Assembly: GCA_003021755.1 (NCBI GenBank)
Contig: PXQZ01000079.1
Span: 1 to 11,752 of the forward strand
From: Halobacteriales archaeon QH_8_67_36
GTDB lineage: Archaea; Halobacteriota; Halobacteria; Halobacteriales; Haloarculaceae
Direction: 5' to 3'
Length of the DNA: 11,752 nucleotides
The stretch's first letter is position 1; every line of letters begins with the position of its first letter. A model generated the notes under the pieces. It did not search any database. It worked only from the letters and a program-made list of their open reading frames with translations, and was not told the origin of the DNA. Positions 1 to 4,930 of this stretch are shown here, piece after piece. Position numbers and translations under genes: made by a program.

Positions 1-60
1 ATTCGAACCTCGGTCTCGTGCCCCCAAGGCACGAATCGTCGGCCGCTGGACCATCGACCC
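1..60 (-). tRNA. tRNA-Pro (anticodon TGG), partial
   Basis: The minus strand reads a tRNA from its 5' end at position 60 and runs off the left window edge inside the T-arm. Acceptor 5' strand GGGTCGA is followed by T8, a D-loop with A14 and G18G19, then a 5-bp anticodon stem CGTGC/GCACG closing the 7-nt loop CTTGGGG, giving anticodon TGG (proline). The variable region and the start of the T-loop (GGTTCGAAT) are present; the 3' acceptor strand lies outside the window. About 210 nt separate it from tRNA-Asp, so it may have its own promoter; an AT-rich patch near 75-85 sits at a suitable distance. Confidence 0.93.
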
Positions 61-270
61 GAAAGTGGTTGTATGTCTATTCGTCTGTGGGTGCGAGGAC
101 GAAAGTGACCGCTCGCTGCCGTCCTCGCGGGGGCGTGCTTTGACTGTCAGCTCAGTCTCGAATGCCACACCGGTCCATGCAGGTTCCAGACCCTTCCGGG
201 CCCGTTGCGGCCGACAGCATTGTCGACCGCGTGTGCCTGCCTCGATGGGCATCCGACCGCAGTATTCTGA

Positions 271-343
271 CGCCGACGTCGGGATTTGAACCCGAATCGC
301 AGCCGTGACAGGGCTGTATGCTTCCGAGTTACACCACGTCGGC
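271..343 (-). tRNA. tRNA-Asp (anticodon GTC)
   Basis: A complete cloverleaf on the minus strand. Acceptor GCCGACG pairs with CGTCGGC, with G73 as discriminator. The D-stem is GTGT/GCAT, the anticodon stem CAGCC/GGCTG closes loop CTGTCAC (anticodon GTC), and the T-stem TCGGG/CCCGA closes TTCAAAT. No intron and no encoded CCA, as usual in haloarchaea. It lies 12 nt downstream of the Gln-type tRNA on the same strand, so the two are probably co-transcribed. Confidence 0.96.
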
Positions 344-355
344 ACGCGACGGCCA

Positions 356-431
356 TCGCCCCGGGGAGAATCGAACTCCCGACCTCGGGATCCAAAGTCC
401 CGCGTCTCTCGCCAACGGAGACTCCGGGGCT
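356..431 (-). tRNA. tRNA-Gln-like (anticodon TTG), atypical core
   Basis: The minus strand gives an anticodon stem CGGGA/TCCCG around loop CTTTGGA (anticodon TTG, glutamine), and a T-stem GGGAG/CTCCC around TTCGATT. Anchored on the T-arm, the acceptor is A1 to G7 against C66 to G72, six good pairs plus an A1-G72 mismatch, with A73. The D-stem is GTCT/AGAC. Unlike the three other tRNAs here, position 8 is G rather than U, and position 14 is C rather than A. These departures suggest either a divergent functional tRNA or a decaying copy. A perfect seven-pair acceptor starting at 430 is possible, but only by shortening the T-stem. An AT-rich patch near 454-461 could be its promoter. Confidence 0.75.
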
Positions 432-1094
432 GCACAGCGCCGCCGCTATCTGTGGTTATTGTGTGCTCGTGACTGCGCTGTGGTCGGCCCACAGCAGCCA
501 CGGTCCGCATCGCTATCGGATGCGAACAGAGTCCCATACCGCGAGCGTCACCAAGACAGCTCGCCCGAGATGGACGACACTGTCAGGCTGAAGCAGGCGG
601 CAGGCCCGTGTTCCCCGGCCCCGGGCGGGTAGTCCGCGTGAGGGGCCACGTTATGCGGGCGAAGTCATCCGGACATCACCGGACGGAATCGCGTCGAGTT
701 GCTCGACGCCATATTCCATCCAGGAATTACTGTCCGGTTCCATACGCTGACCGCGTAGCAAACATGGGCCACCCACGGCTATCGGCAAGGAAGCGGGCCG
801 TGGAGTGGGTTTAGCAGTCAGCATGTCGAGTCACCTTGATTGCGAGTTCAATTATTCCTCATGACCCGGGGTGTATTAATTTTGAGCGAGGTATGTTACG
901 CATAGGCACGAATGGATATTTTGAGCGAAGCACTCCACCCAAAACCGAACACAATCAACAGAAGCGCATCAAAGCTATCATGCGGTGGGTTGAGTACATC
1001 AACTCGGAATCCCGCAGAACAAGCGAGTCAAAAAAGACTCGCAAATCGTACAGCATCCTATCTTTTTCTCTCTGTCACGGACATAGATTCATCT
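432..1094. other. Gene-poor spacer between tRNA cluster and zinc-ribbon gene
   Basis: I see no convincing protein gene here: the open frames lack codon bias and familiar motifs. Contents noted: a perfect 7-bp hairpin at 477-495 (GCTGTGG/CCACAGC) upstream of the tRNA cluster, an 11-bp direct repeat ATTTTGAGCGA at 879-889 and 918-928, and the inverted repeat at 1023-1042. Base composition falls abruptly near 830 and stays low into the zinc-ribbon gene. The left part (432-800) has normal high GC. Confidence 0.6.
1023..1042. repeat. 7-bp perfect inverted repeat with A6 spacer
   Basis: GCGAGTC (1023-1029) and GACTCGC (1036-1042) flank six A residues. It lies about 50 nt before the start of the zinc-ribbon gene and just upstream of its probable TATA region (about 1057-1067). 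It could be a regulator-binding site or an RNA hairpin; the sequence alone does not decide. Confidence 0.6.
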
Positions 1095-1097
1095 ATG
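1082..1097. promoter_or_regulatory. Palindrome overlapping the start codon of the zinc-ribbon gene
   Basis: CATAGAT (1082-1088) and ATCTATG (1091-1097) are perfect inverted copies separated by TC; the last three bases are the chosen start codon. It could be an operator at the transcription start, or a short mRNA hairpin over the initiation codon. Confidence 0.55.
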
Positions 1098-1568
1098 CAA
1101 TACTGCACTGAGTGTGGCACTGAGATCCATGAGACTCATTATTACTGCGGACAGTGCGGGACGCGACTTACCGAGGAGGACAGCGCTCCGACGAACACGA
1201 CTTCAGGTGCTGTCGGGACCGGTTTCCTGAGTGGGAAATCTATGGAGTATCTGTCTGAAGCAGTTGACACTGGAATTGACGAGGATCAGCCCGGACACGC
1301 AGCACTCAATCCTGATATGGCGGCTGCACTGCAGGATTTTGCTGTAATTGGCTCGATCGATGATATTCATCTATTGGAAGTATTGGCCTCTGGAGTGGAG
1401 GATGAGTATTTCAATGAGAAAGAAACGAGATTGATGCTCCTTGGATTATTTCGCCTTGTCCGTCTCTATGATCAGAGCTTCTCTACGGAATGGGAAGCAG
1501 AGCTGTCGGACAATCTCAACGAGGCCATGGAAGGCGCGAAAGAGAGTCTCGAAGACGAGAGTGACTAA
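1095..1568 (+). CDS. Zinc-ribbon domain protein of unknown function
   Basis: This 157-residue protein starts with a double-knuckle zinc ribbon: CTEC at residues 4-7 and CGQC at about 19-22, the spacing of small zinc-ribbon domains that head many prokaryotic proteins. After a polar linker, the C-terminal part (about 70-157) is predicted helical and very acidic, with no family I recognise. An upstream in-frame ATG at 912 exists, but its extra 61 residues lack coding character, while the ribbon normally sits at the extreme N-terminus, so 1095 is chosen. A TATA-like CTATCTTTTT at 1058-1067 fits a nearly leaderless transcript. Codon use is AT-richer than all neighbours, suggesting a late arrival. 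It has no operon partner. Confidence 0.8.
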   Translation: MQYCTECGTEIHETHYYCGQCGTRLTEEDSAPTNTTSGAVGTGFLSGKSMEYLSEAVDTGIDEDQPGHAALNPDMAAALQDFAVIGSIDDIHLLEVLASGVEDEYFNEKETRLMLLGLFRLVRLYDQSFSTEWEAELSDNLNEAMEGAKESLEDESD

Positions 1569-1742
1569 ACATGGCACCACACCACAAGCTATTTGCCGCC
1601 AGTCTGTCATCTAAATCTTAGCGAATCGCAAGATGCCGTCGACCCCCGTTACGTAGCGTAACGAAAGCAAATCGGCTGAAGGGGGTGTAGTTTATAAACG
1701 TCGTACTGCCGTCTGCCAAATGTGGGCCGTCACAAAACGGGA
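1569..1742. other. Spacer with orphan palindrome and TATA-like element
   Basis: No gene is seen between the zinc-ribbon gene and tRNA-Arg. It contains a perfect inverted repeat CGTTACG-TAG-CGTAACG at 1647-1663 and a palindromic TATA-like GTTTATAAAC at 1690-1699. Neither has an obvious target gene: the left neighbour is transcribed towards them, and tRNA-Arg has its own promoter on its other side. Confidence 0.5.
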
Positions 1743-1817
1743 CGGGCGCTGAGGGATTTGAACCCCCGACGGTTTGGTCCGAAGCCAAGCACTCTGTCCA
1801 GGCTGAGCTAAGCGCCC
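1743..1817 (-). tRNA. tRNA-Arg (anticodon TCG)
   Basis: A full cloverleaf on the minus strand: acceptor GGGCGCT/AGCGCCC with G73, T8, a D-stem GCTC/GAGT with A14, G18G19 and A21, and anticodon loop CTTCGGA (anticodon TCG). The anticodon stem CTTGG/CCAAA has four pairs and a terminal C27-A43 mismatch. The T-arm is GGGGG/CCCTC around TTCAAAT. No intron and no CCA are encoded. A TTTAAA box lies 29-34 nt upstream. Confidence 0.95.
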
Positions 1818-1844
1818 TGTACTCAGACATAGGTCGACGTTTCG

Positions 1845-1852
1845 GTTTAAAC
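1845..1852 (-). promoter_or_regulatory. TATA box for tRNA-Arg
   Basis: GTTTAAAC centres about 31 nt upstream of the first tRNA-Arg base (1817) on the minus strand, which places transcription start a few bases before the mature 5' end. The box is palindromic, so it does not by itself give direction; the tRNA does. Confidence 0.65.
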
Positions 1853-2029
1853 TAACCGATTCGCGACGGCGGTATGGGACCGACACACTGTCCGGACTCA
1901 GTGTCGCCTGACAATTGAGATGTCCCGCCGCCCGATACTGTGTAGTAAATTCCGCTTCATGCGAGCCGAAACATCTATACTGGTGTCAGAGGCACATGGA
2001 GGTAGTTTCCGTCTCACAGCTTCCAGTCC

Positions 2030-2656
2030 ATGTACGAACTAGGCCCTCCGTTCGGCGGCACCTCGGTACCGCCGGGGACGAACATCCTGCTTTCGGGACC
2101 ACCGCTGGCGGGCAAGCGCCGTCCGGCAATGGAGACACTCGCCGTCGGTGCCAGACGCGGCGAGGGGACGATCATCGTCTCGACCCGCGACAGCGCGGCC
2201 CGCATGCGCGAGGCGGTCGCCCCGCTGGTCGAGGAGGGGACGGCCGTCGCAGTCGTCGACGCCGTCACGCAGCACATCGGCCGGTCCACCGACGCCGACG
2301 CGACGAAGTACGCCTCCTCGCCCCGGGACATGAGCGATATCGGCGTCAAGTTCTCCGAGTTCGTCCAATCGTTGTACACGGAGCAACAGCGCGAGCACAA
2401 CCGCGTCGTGGTCGACTCGCTGACGACGCTGTTGCTGTACTCGAACCTCCGGACGGTGTTCCGGTTTCTCCACGTGTTCACGTCCCGCGTCGAGAGCGTC
2501 GACGGCCTGGGGCTGTACACCGTCGAGTCCACGGCCCACGACGCGGAGACGCTGTCAACGCTCGACCGGCTGTTCGACGCCACGATGGCCGTCGAGGCCG
2601 ACGGGACGGCGACGCTGACGCTGCCCGACGGCGACACCATGACTGCGACGCTCTAG
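2030..2656 (+). CDS. RecA/KaiC-like P-loop ATPase (haloarchaeal HTR-like, DUF7504-type)
   Basis: A 208-residue RecA-superfamily protein of a type common in haloarchaea, thought to relate to signal transduction or regulation; no reaction is established. The P-loop is GPPLAGKR (residues 23-30): it keeps GK but has R where Ser or Thr normally binds the Mg-nucleotide. The Walker B strand is VVVDS at 126-130, followed by the family-typical stretch FRFLHVF (144-150) and an ESTAHD segment near 166-171. The length matches a single RecA domain. Start 2030 is the first in-frame ATG after a stop at 2003. A TATA-like TCTATA at 1974-1979, preceded by a purine-rich GAAAC, predicts a leader of about 25 nt with no clear Shine-Dalgarno. 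Its stop overlaps that of the convergent neighbour. Confidence 0.85.
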   Translation: MYELGPPFGGTSVPPGTNILLSGPPLAGKRRPAMETLAVGARRGEGTIIVSTRDSAARMREAVAPLVEEGTAVAVVDAVTQHIGRSTDADATKYASSPRDMSDIGVKFSEFVQSLYTEQQREHNRVVVDSLTTLLLYSNLRTVFRFLHVFTSRVESVDGLGLYTVESTAHDAETLSTLDRLFDATMAVEADGTATLTLPDGDTMTATL

Positions 2657-3000
2657 TCGGTCGTCTCGGGTGTGGACTGGCCCTCGGACTCCGTCGCGGC
2701 GCCATCACCGGCTGCCGGGTCGTCGCCTGTCCGGTCACCTTCTGCCGTCGCCTCGGCATCCTCGATGACCACCTCGGTGAGAATCGCGTCCGTATCGAGG
2801 CCCTGCTCCTCGGCGATGGCTTCCAGCAGCGCCCGCTGCTCGGTCTGTTCCCGGTCGATGGCTCCGACCCGGTCGCTGGTCTCCTCGACCGTGCTCCGGA
2901 GCTCCCGTAGCTGCTCTTTCTGCTCGTTCAGCTTCGTGTAGAGGTCGTCGGCCATGTCGGCGACTTTCTGAAGCTTCTTCGCGGTGGAACCAAGGCCCAT
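2653..3000 (-). CDS. Small coiled-coil haloarchaeal protein (DUF5798-like)
   Basis: A 115-residue conserved haloarchaeal protein of unknown role. It opens with MGLGSTAKKL, continues as a heptad-rich coiled coil (about residues 8-65: repeated KLNEQ, LRELRST, EETSDRV and REQTEQR segments), then a segment typical of the family (AIAEEQGLDTDAI), and ends in a disordered acidic Gly/Thr/Glu tail. Predicted cytoplasmic; no catalytic motif. A longer start at 3024 is open, but the eight extra codons are Gly/Pro-rich with poor third-position GC, so 3000 is preferred. It is divergent from the membrane protein at 3090 and convergent with the ATPase, sharing four bases at the stops. Family assignment is from memory of the N-terminal pattern. 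Confidence 0.85.
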   Translation of the reverse strand: MGLGSTAKKLQKVADMADDLYTKLNEQKEQLRELRSTVEETSDRVGAIDREQTEQRALLEAIAEEQGLDTDAILTEVVIEDAEATAEGDRTGDDPAAGDGAATESEGQSTPETTD

Positions 3001-3059
3001 ACCCGGCGTAGGTCCAGGGCCCATTTGCCGGTTTCGCTCGGTCGTCGCCGTAACGTCGC

Positions 3060-3067
3060 TGTTAAGA
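3060..3067 (+). promoter_or_regulatory. TATA box for the four-TM membrane protein
   Basis: TGTTAAGA lies 23-30 nt before the ATG at 3090, the spacing of a leaderless haloarchaeal mRNA. On the other strand the same box could serve the divergent coiled-coil gene with a longer leader. Confidence 0.5.
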
Positions 3068-3089
3068 CGTCCGCGGCCCCAGCGCGGGT

Positions 3090-3503
3090 ATGAACGGGCT
3101 CCGGACCGGCCCGACGGTCGGTATCGTCGGGTGTGTCGCCTATCTGCTGGTCCTCGTCGCGCCGTATCTCATCGTCGAGACGACGAGCGCTGTCGGCGTG
3201 TACTACGCCGCGGGTGCGCTCTCGCCGACGATTACAGCCGTCTTCGCCCTCCTTGCCATCATCGTCCTCGCCGCCGGCCGGGAGGGTCGCACCGACCCGG
3301 CCCTCGCCGCCGGTGGCGCGCTCGTTCTGGGTGTCTTCATCATCGGACTGAGCCTGCTGTGGGCGACGACGGTGCCGACCGGTCTGGTGCTGGGGCTAAC
3401 CGAATCGACGCTCATCGAACACCACCGCTGGGTGCTGATAGCCGCCGCCGTCCCGGTGCCGCTGGGTGCCGCCTGGTTCGCCGTCGGGCTGGACCTGCTC
3501 TGA
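3090..3503 (+). CDS. Four-helix membrane protein, uncharacterised
   Basis: A 137-residue integral membrane protein with four hydrophobic segments at about residues 9-29, 43-63, 71-92 and 113-135. Short charged loops include GREGRTD after helix 2 and TLIEHHRW before helix 4, which look like the conserved family positions. No transporter signature, cofactor motif or catalytic residue is recognisable. It resembles small haloarchaeal DUF membrane families (possibly DUF7548, not verified). The ATG at 3090 is supported by the leaderless-type TATA box. It is not in an operon: the SRP RNA follows after about 80 nt on the same strand with its own promoter. Confidence 0.85.
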   Translation: MNGLRTGPTVGIVGCVAYLLVLVAPYLIVETTSAVGVYYAAGALSPTITAVFALLAIIVLAAGREGRTDPALAAGGALVLGVFIIGLSLLWATTVPTGLVLGLTESTLIEHHRWVLIAAAVPVPLGAAWFAVGLDLL

Positions 3504-3550
3504 AACGGTCGCACGAACCGGCAGGCCCCCGTCACCATGCGGTTTTCCAG

Positions 3551-3570
3551 TTCCGAAAGGCCCTTATGGG
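3551..3570 (+). promoter_or_regulatory. Promoter of SRP 7S RNA
   Basis: A purine-rich BRE-like CGAAAG (3554-3559) precedes a TATA-like CTTATGG (3563-3569), about 20-25 nt before the predicted 5' end of the RNA at about 3586-3591. Confidence 0.5.
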
Positions 3571-3585
3571 ACGGTGGCGGAATTC

Positions 3586-3900
3586 GGAACGGACTAGGTC
3601 GGGGGGTTTGGCCCCCCTCTGTACCCGCACTATGGTCATCAGCGGGGACCGAACCCGGGGGCGTCCGGTCAGACGGACGCGGACCCCGTGAGCCAACGTA
3701 GAAGCCTCGTCCCACGGGGACGGCGGTCCACGTGGTCGCGTCTGCAGGGACGTGCCCGCGTGGTTAAACGATGGCACTCCGCCAGGCACGGAAGTGAGCA
3801 GCGGACCGTCGAACACCCGTCGCTCGTGGGGTCGCGGGGTGGAGGAGGCAAACGGGATTACCCACGTCCGAACGCCGGGCAATCCCGGTGTCCGTTCCAT
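3586..3900 (+). ncRNA. ffs: Archaeal SRP 7S RNA
   Basis: RNA scaffold of the signal recognition particle, which binds SRP19 and SRP54 and directs nascent membrane proteins to the translocon. The ends pair as helix 1: GGAACGGAC (3586-3594) with GTCCGTTCC (3890-3898). Near the 5' end is a G6/C6 hairpin (3601-3617) and a CCCGC/GCGGG helix, consistent with the Alu-domain helices 3 and 4. The diagnostic SRP54-binding helix 8 is at about 3783-3806: a CAGG strand, a GGAA tetraloop (3791-3794) closed by CAC/GTG, then GAGCAG. Length about 313 nt matches haloarchaeal 7S RNA (about 300 nt). Exact ends are inferred from helix 1. All long open frames across this interval are spurious. Confidence 0.95.
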
Positions 3901-3910
3901 TCATCCCGAC

Positions 3911-3919
3911 CCACTTTTT
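3911..3919 (+). terminator. T-run terminator of SRP RNA
   Basis: A run of five T (3914-3918) lies about 15 nt after the terminal helix 1, as expected for archaeal oligo-T termination of a stable RNA gene. Confidence 0.55.
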
Positions 3920-4266
3920 ACGTCGAGGGTATCCTCGCGCCGCGAGCGGCGCTCTCGCAAAGACGTGGGGAAAAACGCGGGAATCGAGGTCGAAGACCGA
4001 GATTCCCGTGAAACGGCGGCGGTGCCGCCGTATGCTTGCCTCGGCAGCCCTGTCAGTCCCCGGTTCGTGCGACGGATCGCTCACAGCCGCTGTCGCCGTG
4101 ACCACCACACGCTTGCGGCGCCGACGCTTCGACTCCACACGTGGGTGAGCCCGAGTCGAAGCTACTGAAACGCCGTCCGAACTGTGGTGCGGTCGGCGCG
4201 TACACGAAGCGATACGGGGCCGAGAGCGGAACTCCTGGATGAGCGAGGAGGTCGCAGGGACCCGCG
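3919..4266. other. Hairpin-rich spacer between SRP RNA and yhbY-like gene
   Basis: No protein gene is supported. The spacer is unusually structured: GCGCCG/CGGCGC near 3938-3953; a long hairpin at 3978-4008 (CGGGAATC/GATTCCCG, tandem G-A mismatches, GGTC/GACC, GAA loop); CGGCGGC/GCCGCCG at 4014-4030; and an 11-bp perfect stem at 4125-4135 with 4153-4163 around a 17-nt loop. It may be the long 3' UTR of the rnp4-yhbY transcript or may encode a separate small RNA. I could not fit H/ACA or C/D box rules or an RNase P RNA consensus. Confidence 0.5.
3971..4008 (-). terminator. Hairpin plus T5, possible terminator for minus-strand transcripts
   Basis: On the minus strand the hairpin at 4008-3978 (8-bp outer stem, 4-bp inner stem) is followed after two bases by five T (3975-3971). 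It is positioned to stop transcription of the rnp4-yhbY unit before it runs into the SRP RNA gene. Oligo-T is the active element in archaea; the hairpin may instead be structural or a 3'-end stabiliser. Confidence 0.45.
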
Positions 4267-4515
4267 TTATCGCTCGAACACCGCGGTGTGGCCCCGGACC
4301 TGCACCACGTCGGCGTCGACGTGGTCCGCGAGTTCGTCGGCGAGGTCCTCAGTGGTCGTCCCGCCGCGGGCCGCGCGCAGGAACTTCACCTTCACGAACT
4401 GGCTGTCTTCGAGCTGGCTGCCGAGTTCGTCCGCGACGGATTCGACGCCCTTCTTGCCGACACGAAGTGTCGCGTCCAGGTCGTGGATGCGCTGGTCTCT
4501 CGGTTTCGATGGCAT
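4267..4515 (-). CDS. YhbY-family (CRM domain) RNA-binding protein
   Basis: An 82-residue single CRM (YhbY) domain. It shows the family hallmarks: ATLRVGKKGV (about residues 15-24) with the conserved GKxG, the strand VKVKFL at 41-46, and a C-terminal VVQVRGHTAVFER carrying the GxxG-like turn RGHT. The bacterial relative binds pre-50S ribosomes; the archaeal proteins are presumed to act in rRNA or ribosome assembly. It lies 44 nt downstream of the RNase P subunit gene on the same strand but has its own TATA box 25-30 nt before the ATG, so a leaderless mRNA is likely in addition to read-through. Length is normal for the family. Confidence 0.92.
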   Translation of the reverse strand: MPSKPRDQRIHDLDATLRVGKKGVESVADELGSQLEDSQFVKVKFLRAARGGTTTEDLADELADHVDADVVQVRGHTAVFER

Positions 4516-4537
4516 AGATGGACACTGGCCGTGGAGT

Positions 4538-4546
4538 TATTTAAAT
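4538..4546 (-). promoter_or_regulatory. TATA box for the yhbY-like gene
   Basis: TATTTAAAT lies in the 44-nt gap upstream of the ATG at 4515, with its TTTAAA core 25-30 nt away. This is the classic haloarchaeal leaderless arrangement and gives the second gene of the pair independent expression. Confidence 0.65.
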
Positions 4547-4559
4547 CCGCACCAACGGG

Positions 4560-4847
4560 CTACGCGTAGGGATAGCGTGCCTGTTCCCCACACTCACAGG
4601 TGACCACGACGTGTCCGGACCGGCTACGGACGCGGGCGTTCCGTCCGGGGACGAGAAACCTATCACACGAGCGACAGATTGAGTGAGAGAAATCCCGCGG
4701 GAGGCGCAGTCGATGGCGCTCGGCGATGCGACGGGCGCGGCGAACGTACTCGCGGGCCCGCTCGCCGCGGCCCTCGCGGACGGCGTCGCGGGCCATCGAC
4801 TGCAGCCGTTCGATGCGCTCGCGGGCGATGGTTTCCTCGTCGGTCAT
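4560..4847 (-). CDS. rnp4: RNase P protein component 4 (Rnp4 / Rpr2 / Rpp21 family)
   Basis: A 95-residue subunit of archaeal RNase P, the ribonucleoprotein that trims tRNA 5' leaders. The N-terminal half (1-45) is two arginine-rich helices, typical of the part that contacts Rnp1 and the RNA. The C-terminal half is the zinc ribbon: CRSC at 58-61 and CEC at 84-86, ending in the family-typical RYPY. The second metal pair is CxC here. The ATG at 4847 is preferred over the in-frame 4919 because the family starts just before the helical region. It heads a pair with the CRM protein, next to the SRP RNA: a small RNA-processing neighbourhood. The divergent glycosyltransferase starts about 80 nt away. 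Confidence 0.92.
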   Translation of the reverse strand: MTDEETIARERIERLQSMARDAVREGRGERAREYVRRARRIAERHRLRLPRDFSHSICRSCDRFLVPGRNARVRSRSGHVVVTCECGEQARYPYA

Positions 4848-4930
4848 CGTCCCGGAGTGGTGTCGCGATGGGCAAACGCCTTCCGGAGCGAGTCGGTAGC
4901 GTTTTGCTCGCGGCCCCAAAGCGACCGGTC

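Noticed and set aside
912..1094. N-terminal extension of the zinc-ribbon protein from an ATG at 912
   Set aside because: The extra 61 residues show no codon bias or domain, overlap the promoter-like region and inverted repeats, and would displace the zinc ribbon from its usual N-terminal place.
432..1742. Integrated element with att sites formed from the flanking tRNA genes
   Set aside because: I found no duplicated tRNA 3' segment and no integrase within the window, so integration at a tRNA is not supported beyond the base-composition change.
1915..2910. Long plus-strand frame from 1915 and the minus-strand frames over 2014-2640
   Set aside because: They are other-frame shadows of the RecA-like gene and the coiled-coil gene; composition is Arg-rich and without motifs.
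3688..4168. Open frames on both strands across the SRP RNA and the spacer after it
   Set aside because: They overlap the clearly structured SRP RNA, are Arg/Ser/Pro-rich without motifs, and lack haloarchaeal codon bias.
3919..4266. H/ACA guide RNA or RNase P RNA
   Set aside because: I tried to match pockets complementary to the known haloarchaeal 23S pseudouridine sites and to find ACA boxes after a lower stem, and looked for the conserved RNase P core; none fitted convincingly.
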